Below are positions 1 through 12,177 of a stretch of DNA of 64,000 bases, piece by piece (the first letter of the stretch is position 1; every line of letters begins with the position of its first letter). The DNA comes from Capsicum annuum. Lineage: Eukaryota > Streptophyta > Magnoliopsida > Solanales > Solanaceae. The notes below the pieces were generated by a model, which was not told the origin of the DNA, did no database searches, and saw nothing but the letters and a program-made list of their open reading frames with translations. The translations under genes and the position numbers were made by a program. The stretch is taken from assembly GCF_002878395.1 (NCBI RefSeq), contig NC_061120.1, positions 93,645,805 through 93,709,804 of the forward strand, in the 5' to 3' direction.

Positions 1-878
1 TAAATGTTAAGAACATGAGGACCTGAAGCATGAAATAATACTACACATAACATTGATACTTAACGGAGGCCTGAGGAATAGAGTATCGAAGGCATAGATT
101 CACTAAAGAGATCAAATACTTAACATGGATATCCCCAAATTATTAATGAACTACACTTAGTACTGCTAGATAGGAATCATGAAATACTAATCCAAAAATA
201 AATTTATGAAGATATGCAACCTCATCAAGCTCCTCTATCATTATGGTCACTACCTAATATCTATCTCGACTAACGCATTCACATACTATAAGACTCACTT
301 AACTGAGAAATCTTTCTCAAAGGGCTATTAAATAAACTACATAATACCTTTCTGTCTCTATGGATACATAATCTACTAAATTCAGATAAACACTATCCCT
401 ACTTTAAAGCTGCTAAACTTTTGGGTTCATTCTTCTAAATCTAGGTTATATACTGTCATAGGATTCTGAGAAGGGATATGAGGCACATCGTACTTTAGCT
501 TAGTGCATAATTTTCAGGAACATGAATAAAATCTCTTGAACTTTAGAACATAAGCGCACTGATGGGATCATTTTTAGACAACATGCAATCACATAAATGT
601 TTGTCATGACTGTTTAAGAATACTCTATCAGTTGGAATTTAAACTTGAAAATTTCTATTAACTCAAAAATAATAAAGATTTAACATGAACAGAGTAATTT
701 AAAAATCTGAAGTAGTTTCTTTGAGAACATCTATACAACACGATTTGAGATATAAAAGAAGGGTAACATTTCTAAAGGCTATGTAGGCTCTTGGAAAAAA
801 GTACAAACATATTTGTACTAACCTATAAGACTCTACTAGACATGAATTCATAGACACACAAGGTCACATGAACCTTGG

Positions 879-892
879 GCTCTCATGCCTAG
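879..892 (-). other. Decayed primer-binding site of E1 (left copy)
   Basis: Read on the minus strand this is TAGGCATGAGAGCCC, a degenerate form of the initiator-methionine-tRNA primer site TTGGTATCAGAGCCC used by plant Ty3/gypsy elements. Further along the minus strand (about 860 down to 720) comes a leader with the phrases 'CTAGTAGAGTCTTATAGG' and 'TTTAGAAATGTTACCCTTC'. These resemble the stretch between primer site and gag in Tekay-type elements, which supports the call. Confidence 0.6.
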
Positions 893-897
893 TTTCA

Positions 898-2294
898 CTT
901 GACCTAAGACTACCCACAAGTCGTAATATGGTGCTTAGAATCATAAGTTATCCTAAGATAACCCATGTACAAGCATACTGCTTGAGAAACTAATGTAAAA
1001 TATGTGTAAGAGATAAATTATTAAGCCGGACCATATATACATAAGATAAGTTATGTTAATACATAAATAATCAAAGATTACAAAACTGCAATCTTAAAGG
1101 GAAAAACTTAAATTATTGAGTCTGACTAACTATCTATGAATCCTATATCATACTAACTATAGGTAGCTGTGACATACCTCCAACTCTCCCAAATCAGTAC
1201 ATACAAAGAAGAAAAAAATATAGTACAAAAACAGAAACTAACTTGGGTCCTCAAAGTATAAGAACTCATTACTTGCTGGCTGATTATCAGGAACTGTTTG
1301 GCCCTGGTGTTTGGGATACATCTAGTAACTTCTTGATGAAGGAATGTAGCCACAAACACATAAATATATTCAGTACTTTGGAATGAACGAAGTATGTGAA
1401 ACTTGCACTAAATCATAGAAATACTTAAAGTATGCTTTAAAATTGAGGTCATAAGCTATTTTCTAAAATATGGATTTAAAACATGGTTGTATGTAAAAGC
1501 TATAAGACTTATTAAAATATATATCTCATAAACTAAAAATATTATTATAAGTTCGAAAGAAGTCAAAACATGAGTACCATATGTAAATCGCAAGTTAACA
1601 AGGAATAGGCTATAAGACCATACTGAGGATCACATATGATGATCGTGCATGAATTCGTGAATATATAAAATGAATGCAAACAAAGTAAAGTATATGTTGA
1701 AATTTATTATAACACTAAATAACTGAAAAACTGATAAATTGATAAGCTGAACACTTGTTCAGGGCAACCCTGAGCTGATATGATCTAAATACTAAACAGA
1801 GATTATTGGAGCTAACATTTATCCAACATGCCGAAATCTAACCTAATTGGAATCAATCAGGTAACCCCAATTAGAAAGGTATCAAAACCTTACCACGAGT
1901 ACTAACACTATAGGTGTGGATTCACTAAGCTCATGTCCCAAAGGATGGGGTAACACCCTAAGCTGGCAGGAGCCCCTGGGAGAGTATCAACCTTAAGATG
2001 GCAGGACGATCTCTCATAACTTATGCTGGCTATGTGGTTTTAAAACCCTAAGTTCTACTCCTGGCTAAACAGATACAAAAGAAAACACTAGTGCGTGCAC
2101 TGATAACTAATTTTCTCAAATATGGTATTCTAAAAGTTACAGTGTATGCATAATTTGAAATATTCTTGAACATGTTAACAGATGTATTTAGCCTGATATA
2201 ATTTTGGAGAGTTTTCATTATGAAAACATTTTAGATTTCATGGTACAAACATGTAATGAATAATTTTAAATCTTGAAAACTATAGCATGCATAA
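898..2294 (-). repeat. Partial LTR of E1, minus strand (left copy)
   Basis: On the minus strand this lies directly upstream of the E1 primer site, where a 5' LTR should be. Its end near 898 reads ...CTTAGGTCA. It is cut at 2294 by a plus-strand LTR starting TGTAATACCCC. The same segment recurs at 6771-8166. The remaining outer part of this LTR probably lies at 18466-19430, on the far side of E2, because E2 is flanked there by the same five bases, CATAA. No coding content is visible. Confidence 0.5.
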
Positions 2295-2883
2295 TGTAAT
2301 ACCCCATACTTTTTCCTAGCTTAAAATTATCTGTAAAATGTTAGAAGCTTTCCTTGAAAGGCAAATCCACTTTTGTAAACGTGGTATATTTATGATTATA
2401 ACTTTTTTTCACATTGGAAATTAAATTAGTTTACCAACGATACCTTTTTTCCAATGACTTCTATGTTGTTAATGTGCCTTGTGAATGTTGTTGGATTACT
2501 CAAGAACTATTCTTATGAAATTATGCTATGTTTACTTGCAAATCCTACTTATTAACAAGGTGTATGATAACCATGGAATCCATATGAATTTTCATACTAT
2601 TAGCACGTGTTACCAATATGATTATGCAACGAACATGATATTAAGATTATAAAAGTACTTCCATGTTATATGAAATCCTTTCTATGCAATACATTGTTGA
2701 TAAACATGCTTAGTATGAAATCCCTACTTATGATATTATAAATTAGGGACTCTACTCTTATGATCAAGTCAGTCATGTGTGTCAGTTTCCTTCCATAGAG
2801 TCCTGGGGGTACTTTTACCAGAAAAATATAGTTGTGTGCCTAGATCCATGTCATCTTTTCACGATACTCTTAGTCAAGCCATG

Positions 2884-3070
2884 ATCTATAGAATTCAGTC
2901 AGTTATGTGACTCAGGAAAACTCAGTAACTTCAGCAACCTCAGTATCCACAGTCAATCTAAGTAATCTCAATAGTCTAGTAATCTCAGTAATCTCAGTGC
3001 TTAGTAACTTCAACAACCTCAGTGTTCACTGTCAATCACAGTAACTTAAGTACTCTCATCCAGTCCTCAA
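2884..3070. repeat. CTCAGTAAT-type short tandem repeats
   Basis: The core CTCAGTAAC/T recurs about every 9-19 bases here, with variants such as TCAGCAACCTCAGT and AATCTCAGTAATCTCAGT. A second, looser cluster of TCAGTTTCAGTAA/CTCAGATAGTT lies at about 3620-3960. The equivalent part of E2's LTRs has only a few of these motifs, so they expanded in LTR-X. Confidence 0.7.
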
Positions 3071-4290
3071 AACTCCGTACATTCCGCCTATCATTGGAAT
3101 CTAATAAACTTAGTTCAGATCTGCTAAACAGTACAACTAGTATCAGTCAAGTTAATCTGTATCAGTTCCGCAAATCAGTTCAGTTCAGTTATTCTGTTCA
3201 GTGTCCTTCAGATGGGAGTAGAAGTTACCATCGAGTGAACCCAAGGATGGGAACTCACCCGCTAGTTCAGGGTGTGATTCTTAGTAGCAATCCTTATGTT
3301 CCATATCTACGTAGATAGCGTAGGTTTAGATATATTAACCCGTCAGCTTAGGGTTTATGAGGTGGCTTAACCCGTTTGTTTAGGGTTCCCACCATTCTCA
3401 TTGAGTACCTGCTAGATAAGGGTTAGTCATAGCTGTCCTTACCAGTGGTGCGGTATTAACATCCCTCTAGGTGGGGCAGAGATTGGACCCCAGCTTAGCC
3501 ATAACGGCATACACGGGGAATGTTGGTTACACACTACCTCCCACAGTTTTAGTATCACTCTCAGTCAAAAAAATCAGGGCATTTTTAGATATTAGTATAT
3601 ACAGGACTGTCAGACATAGTCATCCATGTTATCAGTTTCAGTAACAGTCTCAGTAAAGAACTCAGATAGTTCTTCAGATTTCACTATATCAGGGTTGTTA
3701 GATACAGTCAACTCAGAAATAGAATTAAACTCAGATAGTTTCCTTCAGATTTATGGATTTTCAGATACAGTTACTTATGCTATCAATCACAAAAGTTATC
3801 AGTACTCATGCTATCAGTACTTAGCTTTAGGATTGTCCGATACAGTCAATCAGACAAGTTCTTCATAATTCAAACTGTTAGAAACAATTATTCCTTTATC
3901 AGTAATATAGTATCAGTTTCCCAGTATTCAGTAATACAGTATCAGATCCATCACCTATTAGTAATTTACATATCAATTTCAGCAAAATCAGTCTTTTAGA
4001 ATCTCATTATTAGTACACTCATTTTGTCGGTATTCAGACTCAGTGGTCCATATCTCCACGAGTTCAGTTAGAGTTACGTATGCATGTGTGGACTCTTACT
4101 TTCATATCGGTAAGTATTGTCCGTGCATATAACCCTTCGGATTTAGCCTACCTCACTCATATCCTCATACATTCAGACGTACTGACGCATTTGTGCTATA
4201 GTTCTTTCTCTTATGTTGCACCATAGATTCAGAGGCATGAGGTCCAAATCAGTAGTACATTCCAGGATCAACAGTCAAAGTTAGACGTGA

Positions 4291-4309
4291 GTCCTCATCC
4301 TTCGAGGAC
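4291..4309. other. Conserved LTR stem-loop (LTR-X copy)
   Basis: GTCCTCATCCTTCGAGGAC can fold into a perfect 6-bp stem (GTCCTC/GAGGAC) around a 7-base loop. The same 19-mer occurs in E2's 5' LTR and, with one loop change, in its 3' LTR, although the flanks have diverged. Confidence 0.6.
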
Positions 4310-4653
4310 ATGATGATTTCATTTCTATTTCAGTTTTCACTTTATTTCAGTAGTTGGAGTTAGTTAGGGACATGTCACATCAACTTCTTATTCAGTTCAG
4401 TTAGAGGCTTTCAGACAAGATGTCAGATTAGATGTTCAGACTTTAGTATTTATGTTCCTTTTTGGTATTGTTATACCATATTTTTCAAATATGTATTAGT
4501 ATCGAACCTTATGGCCTTACAATTTATGTTTTGTCATATTTTATGAGATGTTACGCAGTTTACAGGTACAGATATAAGTCATGGGTTAGCTTGTGGTCCT
4601 TGGGGGTCATGAGCACCGTGTAGCGTTCCGGTTCAGCAAATCAAGGCATTCGA

Positions 4654-5871
4654 GTAAATTGTATTGACATTTATCTATGGTTTACATAATATCTTTGGTG
4701 TCGTTAAACTTGGGATGAGTGGTTAGAAACTTATCTAGGAGCATGAGGGGTATTACTATGTTTGAGCTAAAATACTAAGAAGTCTTATATTATGCACTTA
4801 ACACCTATGAAATGAATCGTGGTGAAATATCTTAATTACACAAATGATTCGTGGAAAGAATTGATTTCACAATTTTCCTGGATATGAATTGATCAACTCA
4901 TTTGAATAGTCATATTCAAGAAACATTGGATGCTAAGACGAGGTGGAAATATGGAAATCTATAGGAGCTTATTTGTCTGATTGCTATACTAAATTCCTAG
5001 CTTAACCGACTGACTCATACTTAAAGCTTCTACTTAACTAGAGTAATTCTTCAACACCCTTTCTAAGAAGTTTATGTAACATTAGGGAGAAAAGAATTTT
5101 GGGCATGATCTGAATAAGATTTCAGAAAAAGAATTGCAACATGGCTACAACTCTATAACATAGACAATAAGACTATAAAACATAAGATAGGATAGAATTA
5201 CTATGTCATAGGGAATGCAACTGATAATTTTCAAACTTTGCCCCATTTCTCAAATACACCCTAAAATATACTTTTCCTCTTAAATACTACTCTTTATTTG
5301 AAGCAACTTATAATATTCACATAGGCATCCATAACCCAGTCTACAAAAGTTTGAGCTAAATTAAATCTCTCATCACGTCCATGTCTACTCAAAGTCACAA
5401 GGTGCCCCACATAACACCTTAATACTAGTCTAAACCACATAGTGAATGTTGTATGCATTTTCATAGCTCTAATATCTTTAAAAATATTCCTTTCCACTTC
5501 AACATCTAGCTTCAACCTCTTAATAGGAATTAACTAACACATAATGCATTCTTCCACTTATATACCAACATGGCATTCAAGCCGATCATTATAACTACTT
5601 ATGAACTTCTAGCCAAATAAACCATCTAGGAATTTTCCCTTATCATCTAATACCATTGTCAATAATAACTTTCTTAAACTATTCTTAAGAAAACACACAA
5701 GGAACTCTCAACTAACCATGTAAGATACCAAAGTGTTCTCATAATATTTCTTCACACTTACAACCTTATATAATGCAAGAACATAAAAATCTTTCCCTAA
5801 CAAGAAACATTTACTCTCTCCCATCTAAATAATTGTTCATCACCATAATCATTTTATAAGGAGAGGCTACT
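4654..5871. other. Spacer between LTR-X and second repeat copy, unclassified
   Basis: AT-rich sequence with no domain I recognise. On the minus strand it continues directly from the E1 leader side (5872 and above), so it may be E1 internal sequence or its flank. A 73-codon minus-strand frame (5294-5515) is open and not obviously low-complexity, but matches no family I know. If the duplication model is right, its right-hand end should also occur just upstream of position 1. Confidence 0.4.
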
Positions 5872-8314
5872 AAATGTTAAGAACATGAGGACCTGAAGCA
5901 TGAAATAATACTATACATAACATTGATACTTAACAGAGGCCTGAGGAATAGAGTAACAAAGGCATAGATTCACTAAAGAGATCAAATACTTAACATGGAT
6001 ATCCCCAAATTATTAATGAACTACACTTAGTACTGCTGGATAGGAATCATCAAATACTAATCCAAAAAAAAATTTATGAACATACTCCACCTCATCAAGC
6101 TCCTCTATCATTATGGTCACTACCTAATATCTATCTCGACTAAAGCATAAACATACTATAAGACTCACTTAACTGAGAAATCTTTCTCAAAGGGCTATTA
6201 AATAAACTACATAATACCTTTCTGGCTCTATGGATACATAATCTACTAAATTCAGATAAACGCTATCCCTACTTTAAAGCTGCTAAACTTTTGGGTTCAT
6301 TCTTCTAAATCTAGGTTATATACTGTCATAGGATTCTGAGAAGAGATATGAGGCACATCTTACTTTAGCTTAGTGCATAATTTTCAGGAACATGAATAAA
6401 ATCTCTTGAACTTTAGAACATAAGCGCACTGATGGGATCATTTTTAGGCAACATACAATCATATAAATGTTTGTCATGACTGTTTAAGAATACTCTATCA
6501 GTTGGAATTTAAACTTGACTATTTCTATTAACACAAAAATAATAAAGATTTAACATAAATAGAGTAATTTAAAAATCTATATAGGTTTCTTTGAGAACAT
6601 ATATACAATACGATTTGAGATATGAAAGAAGGGTAACATTTCTAAAAGGCCATGTAGGCTCTTGAAAAAAAGTACAAACATATTTGTACTACCCTATAAG
6701 ACTCTACTAGACATGAATTCATAGACACACAAGGTCACACGAACCTTGGCCTCTCATACCTAGTTTCTTATGACCTAAGACTACCCACAAGTCATAATAT
6801 GGTGGTTAGAACCATAAGTGATCCTAAGATAACCCATGTACAAGCATACTGCTTGAGAAACTAATGTAAAATATTTGTAAGAGATAAATTACTAAGCCGA
6901 ACCATATATACATAAGATAAGTTATGTTAATACATAAATAATCAAAGTTTACGAAACTACAATGTTAAAGAGAAAAACTTAAATTATTGAGTCTGACTAA
7001 CAATCTATGAAGCCTATATCATACTAACTATAGGTAGCTGTGACATGCCTCCAACTATCCCAAATCAGTCCATACAAAGAAGAAAAATATAGAGTACAAA
7101 AACACAAACTAACTTGGGTCCTCGAAGTATAAGAACTCATAACTTGATGGCTGATTATCATGAACTGTTTGGCCCTGGTGTTTGGGCTACATCTAATAAC
7201 TTCTTTATGAAGGAATGTAGCCACAAACACATAAATATATTCAGTACTTTGGAATGAACGAAGTATCTGAAACATGCACTAAATCATAGAAATACTTAAA
7301 GTATGCTTTAAAATTGAGGTCATGAGCTATTTTCTAAATTATGGATTTAAAATATGGTTGTATGTAAAAGCTATAAGACTTATTAAAATATATATCTCAT
7401 AAACTAAAAATATTATTATAAGTTCGAAAGAAGTCAAAACATGAGTACCATATGTAAATCGCAGGTTAACAATGAATAGGCTATAAGACCATAATGAGGA
7501 TCACGTATGATGAGCATGCATGAATTCGTGAATATATAAAATGAATGTAGAAAAAGTAAAGTATGTGTTGAAATGTACTACAACACTAAATAACTGAAAA
7601 AACTGCTAAATTGATAAACTGAACACTTGTTTAGGGCAACCCTGAGATGATACGATCTAAATACTAAACTGAGATTATTGGAGCTAACATTTATCCAACA
7701 TGCCCAAATCTAACCTAATTGGGGTCAAACAGGTAACCCCAATTAGAAAGGTGTCAAAACCTTGCCACGGGTACTAACACTATAGGTGTGGATTCACTAA
7801 GCTCATGTCCCAAAGGATGGGGTGACACCCTAAGCTGGCAGGAGCCCCTAGGAAAGTATCAACCCTAAGATGGCAAGAAGATCTCTCATAACCTATGCTG
7901 GCTATGTGGTTTTAGAACCCTAAGTTCTACTCCTGGCTAAATAGATACAAAAGAAAAAACCAGTGCGTGCACTGATAACTAATTTTCTCAAATATGGTAT
8001 TCTAAAAATTATAGTGTATGCATAATTTGAAATAATCTTAAACATGTTAACAGAGGTATTTAGCCTGATATAATATTGGAGAGTTTTCAGTATGAAAATA
8101 TTTTAGATTTCATGGTACAAACATGTAACGAATAACTTTAAATCTTGAAAACTATAGCATGCGTGATGTAATACCCCATACTTTTTCCTAGCTTGAAATT
8201 ATCTGAAAAATATAAGAAGCTTTCCTTGAAAGACAAATCCACTTTTGTAAACGTGGTATATTTATGATTATAAATTTTTTTCACTTGGGAAATTAAATTA
8301 GTTTACCAATGATA
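5872..8314. repeat. Direct repeat, right copy (pairs with 1-2442)
   Basis: Second copy of the block at the start of the window. It contains the minus-strand E1 leader and primer site (6749-6762, TAGGTATGAGAGGCC on the minus strand), the partial E1 LTR (6771-8166) and, from 8167, the first ~148 bases of E2's 5' LTR. Unlike the left copy it continues into the complete E2 element. The five bases before the LTR are CGTGA here, against CATAA in the left copy and CATAA after E2's 3' LTR. The left copy therefore preserves the original target-site bases better. Confidence 0.9.
6749..6762 (-). other. Decayed primer-binding site of E1 (right copy)
   Basis: The minus-strand reading TAGGTATGAGAGGCC is two or three changes from TTGGTATCAGAGCCC. 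It lies between the partial E1 LTR (6771-8166) and the leader running to about 6590, matching the arrangement at 879-892. Confidence 0.6.
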
Positions 8315-8769
8315 GCAATTTCGTCAAAAGAAAGTTTTGGCTAAAATACAAAAGCCAGTAAAACCCCCTAGATGCGATGATGAGGTCGATGGACCTTTGA
8401 ACTAGCGACAGACAGTTGCCCATGACCCTTGTAGCAAGGTATGGAGAACTACCTTCTGCCTAGGAGGGATGACCCAGGCCGATAGACTATCGAACTAGTG
8501 ATAGACCATCGCTCAGGTCATCATAAGGGAAACAATGCAGCACCTTCTGGATAAAGTGCGACAGTCAGGTTGATGAACTGTCGAACTTGCGATGGACCAT
8601 CACCCAAGCCATCACTACCAAAACAGCAAGATTCCATTCTACCTAGAAGCGACCGTCAGGTCCAACGGATCGTCAACCCAGCAATGTACTATCATATCCA
8701 CCATCGCATGTCTCGATTCAGCAAATTAAAGCCATTTTAAAAGGGTATTTTGATCATTTACCACCCACC

Positions 8770-8780
8770 TATATATATAT
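8770..8780 (+). promoter_or_regulatory. TATA box of E2 5' LTR
   Basis: TATATATATAT follows CCACCCACC. The same CACCCACCTATATATA occurs in the 3' LTR at about 16455-16470 although surrounding bases differ. It sits just downstream of the CpG-rich motif block, the usual place for an LTR core promoter. Confidence 0.6.
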
Positions 8781-10391
8781 CCAATAATATCCGATTTTAG
8801 CATTTGGTTCTTTATTACTTCACAACAAATATTAGGGTTTCTCTCAAGCATTAATCTTCAAGAACAAAATCCAATCTTCTTCAAGAACTAAGAGATTTCC
8901 AATTCTTCAAGTTCAAGAACATCAAGAATCTAAACCCAAGTATGAATATTGTTCATTCATGGAATCCTTTCCTCCATGAAGTCTCAGAATCGCTTTTCCA
9001 AATTCAAGTTGTGGATTTTCTTTATGATTTCATGATTGGGTTATTCTTATTCATGTTGGAAAATAAGAAATTGAACTCTACTCCATGTTGGGTGCTAATT
9101 TCTATGTGGGTTTAATTATTATAGATATAGATTCATGCAAACCTATGTCTAAAACCTTGAATGATGAAATTAGAATATGACCATGATGTTTAATTGTTGT
9201 ACAATGATGTTTACATGTACCATGCCTACAATATTTTTGATTTAATGCCTAGCATGTTGTCATGAAATCCCCATGTATGTACAAACTTATGCGTATCACA
9301 TGTTTGAAGAAATACTTTAATAAATGCATTATGGTGATTATTATGTATTCAAGCAATTCATGCTTTGTTAATTTCCTTCTATCGAGTCATAGGGGTACTT
9401 GTACCCAAAATATTTGTTGTGTGCCTAGAGCCATGTCATGTTTTCCTAATACTCTCCGTCAAGCAATGAATCCTTAGACTTCAGATAGTCTTATGACTCA
9501 GGAAATCTCCATGATTTCATAAACTCAGTCAGTTGTCAAATATTAGTAGTATTCCATTAGTAAACAAAATTCAGTAACTTAGGTTATATTTAGTTTAGTA
9601 AATCATGTTCAGTTTCTATTTAGATGGGAGAAGAAATTAGCACCGAGTAAACCCAAGGATGGGAAGTCACCTGTTATATGAGGGTGTAATTCTTAGAAGC
9701 AATCATTGAATTCCAAAACTATGTAGTTAACATAGGTTGAGATATCATAGCCTACTATATAAGGGTAGATGAGGTGTCTTAACCTTCTATATAAGGGTTC
9801 CCACCATTCTCATTAGAGTTGCCGATTATATTAGGGTCACTCACATATTGTCCTTACTAGTGGCACGGTATTGTCACCCTTCCAATCAAGGCACAGATTG
9901 GACTATAATTTAGTTATAATATGTCATTTAGGGTATGTCGGTTAGGTGACTACTTCCCCCAGTCTTTAGTATCAGTTTCATTAAAAGAACTCAGATAGTT
10001 CATAGTAATTTAGGACTATCAAATATAGTCAAGTCAAATATAGTATGAAACTCAGCTAGTTCCATCAGATTAAGGGTGCTCAGATACAGTCACTCATGTT
10101 ACCAGTCATCATAATTCAGTCATTAGTCATATTAGTCATCAGAATACTCAAGTTACCATGATTTTAAATATGGTTACTATCTATGCATGCATGTATTCTC
10201 ACGTTCATATTAGTTAGTTATCCAGTATTGTTCATGCATATGAACCTCATGTATTATCCTACCTCACATGCATACCAATACATTAAATGTACTGATGCAT
10301 TTATGCTATGGTGTTTTATACCATAGGTTTAGAGACAAAAGCTCCAGAGCATTAGTAGATTCCAAATATTAGTACTCCGAGTTAGAAATGA

Positions 10392-10410
10392 GTCCTCATC
10401 CTTCGAGGAC
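10392..10410. other. Conserved LTR stem-loop (E2 5' LTR)
   Basis: GTCCTCATCCTTCGAGGAC, identical to 4291-4309; perfect 6-bp stem with a 7-base loop, about 340 bases before the LTR end. Confidence 0.6.
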
Positions 10411-10753
10411 ATTATTATTTCTCTATTATCTCATCAATTAGTTTATTAGTTGGAGTTAGTTGTGGACATATCCCATCAACTCCTTCCTCAGATAGTTTAT
10501 TCTGTTAGAGGCTTTCCATACTATTTTGTTTAGACAGTTATTTTAGTTATTTTAGGTATTTCACACCCCATTTAGAAGCTATGATTTACTTTAGTTATGT
10601 GAACGTGATGGCCTTTCTATTCATGTTTTCTGAATTATTCAGTATATTATACAGTATACAGGTATAGATATCAGTCATAGGTTAGCTTGTGGTCCTTTGG
10701 GGTTATGAGCAGCGTCTAGCATTTCGGGTACAAAATTCAGGGCATTACAAACT

Positions 10754-10766
10754 TGGTATTAGAGCC
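10754..10766 (+). other. E2 primer-binding site
   Basis: TTGGTATTAGAGC differs by one base from TTGGTATCAGAGC, complementary to the 3' end of plant initiator methionine tRNA. It starts four bases after the 5' LTR ends, as expected for minus-strand DNA priming. Confidence 0.88.
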
Positions 10767-10971
10767 TAAGGTTCAATAGAGTCCTAGGGAGTTTGAAATT
10801 CTCAACTAGTAAAGTATTGTACATGGGTGTGGTACGAGCCATATTTATGTGCAGGAGGCTATACGATGTTTTAGGAATAGTTTTCCTTCTTGCAGTATTC
10901 AAGTCGTGCTATTGAGCATAATCTCAATCTAACTTCTCAGTCTAATCCACTTCTTCTCTTTATTTTAGAAC

Positions 10972-12130
10972 ATGCCTCCCAAGAGAAGAACCTAAACTGT
11001 CCAAGAAGATCCTTTGGGTGAACATGTTTCTCATGCGGAGTTCAGAGCCACCTTCACTACTCTTGCTCAGTTAGTTGCTACTTAGAATAAACGAATAGCT
11101 TTCGTTTTGGCCAACCTAGTGGCTAATTTAGCTGAAACCAAGATTTTGGACCTCACCCAAATGAATCCTCCATCCTTTCTTGGGTCTAAGACAGACGAGG
11201 ACCCTCAGGAATTCCTAGATTTGGTTTAAAAGGTTACAGACATAATGGGGGTTACGTCTAGTGATAGTACTAAGCTAGTTGCATATAAAATATAGGATGT
11301 GGCTCATAGTTGGTTTAAGAAGTAGAAGTCAGAGAGGGCAGATGATATAGGGTCAGTTGAGTGGGAGGAGTTTGCTTCAGCGTTCCTTGATAAATTATTT
11401 CCCCTAGAGCTTAGAGAAGCTAAGGTGATAGAATTCATTAACCTCAGGCAAGGAAATATAACAATAAAAGAGTATTATCATAAGTTTACTTAATTAGATA
11501 GATATTCCCCTCATGTGGTTGCAGATAGCAGGGAAAAGATGAGTAAATTCATTTCAGGGGTGAATGATACTGTAGTTAATGAGTTTAGATCCACTATGCT
11601 AAATAGTGACATAAATTTAGCCATGATCATGACTCATGCTCAGCATATAGAGGTGAGGAAAATTAAAATGAGGGAGAAGCAGAATAAGAGAGTGAAGATA
11701 GGTAGTTTTAACTTTGTTGAGCCTAAGTCAAAAGGAGGAAACTGTACTCAGTTTCATCCTAAGTCATCATTTCTAGCTCCTTCTTCAGCCAGAGCTCCAG
11801 TTCCTAAATTTAGAGAGGGTAACAATGATAGAGCGCCAGGATAAGACTCCTAGGGCAGTGTTAGTAGTGCTCGTACCTATTATCTTTGCCAGACTTATGG
11901 TAAGCACCATCAGGGTATTTATAGAGTTGGCAGTGATATTTGTTTCAGATGGGTAAAGCCAGCAAATAGAGTCAGAGACTATCCTCAGCCAGGTCCTCAG
12001 GGTCAACAGAATCAATCCTCATCTCAGTTCGGTCGTTTAAATCAGAAGGGTGCCACCTTCAATGCTACTAGGGGCAACACCCAAATTGTCTCTATGCTCT
12101 CCAGTCCCGACAAGATCAAGAAAAATCTCC
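10972..12130 (+). pseudogene. E2 gag remnant (capsid and nucleocapsid)
   Basis: Gag packages element RNA into cytoplasmic particles. The start is the ATG at 10972 opening 'MPPKRRT', the usual start of Tekay gag. A stop follows at once (CAA to TAA), and more TAG/TAA codons replace likely CAG/CAA or TGG codons. The gag core is clear: 'MNPPSFLGSKTDEDPQEFLD' near 11160, 'DVAHSWF' near 11297, 'VEWEEFASAFLDKLFP' near 11355 and 'FINLRQGNITIKEYYHKFT' near 11434. The open stretch 11515-11844 is its C-terminal half. The zinc knuckle near 11950 (CFRWVKPANRVRDYP) keeps only the first cysteine of CCHC. Not functional. Confidence 0.88.
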
Positions 12131-12177
12131 TGATGTGGTTACCGATACGTTACAGTTCTTTTATGTGCATGTTTATA

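Larger units (their letters stand above)
1..2442. repeat. Direct repeat, left copy (pairs with 5872-8314)
   Basis: This stretch matches 5872-8314 base for base over long runs, with scattered substitutions and 1-base indels (roughly one difference per 15-25 bases by eye). The match starts at the first base of the window, so the true left end is not visible. It ends abruptly at the shared 'GATA' (2439-2442 / 8311-8314), inside an LTR. The block consists of minus-strand E1 material (leader, primer site, part of an LTR) followed by the first ~148 bases of a plus-strand LTR that starts at 2295. The copies lie head to tail with a period of about 5.87 kb. No gene is recognisable in it; a short minus-strand frame at 1153-1359 is also open in the other copy (7024-7275) but matches nothing I know. 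Confidence 0.9.
2295..4653 (+). repeat. Chimeric solo LTR (LTR-X)
   Basis: It starts TGTAATACCCC and ends near GGCATTCGA, a worn version of the GGGGCATTACA end seen in E2. The first ~148 bases match E2's 5' LTR start (8167-8314) closely, with about ten differences by eye. From 2443 on the sequence departs abruptly and only resumes as a diverged relative of the E2 LTR at about 2784 (the 'TTTCCTTCYATMGAGTC' region). Compared with E2 it lacks about 0.7 kb, including the CpG-rich motif block and TATA box, and has about 0.5 kb extra in CAGT-rich repeats. No primer site follows, so it is a solo or 3' LTR. Three frames (3022-3318, 3626-3868, 3808-3999) are low-complexity read-through, not genes. Confidence 0.75.
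8167..10749 (+). repeat. E2 5' LTR
   Basis: About 2.58 kb, starting TGTAATACCCC and ending GGGCATTACA directly before the primer site. It pairs with 15901-18465. From the 5' side it holds a CpG-rich block of iterated GACGGACCATCG-like motifs (about 8376-8710), a TATA box (8770-8780), a TTAGGGTTTCTCTC leader stretch, and near the 3' side the conserved stem-loop at 10392-10410. A 71-codon frame at 9262-9477 is chance. Confidence 0.92.

Noticed and set aside
3022..3318. Serine-rich 98-codon frame in LTR-X
   Set aside because: Translation of CAGT-rich low-complexity DNA in a solo LTR; the other LTRs of the family do not keep the frame.
5294..5515. 73-codon minus-strand frame with balanced composition
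   Set aside because: No domain recognised and no second copy in the window for comparison; kept only as unclassified sequence.
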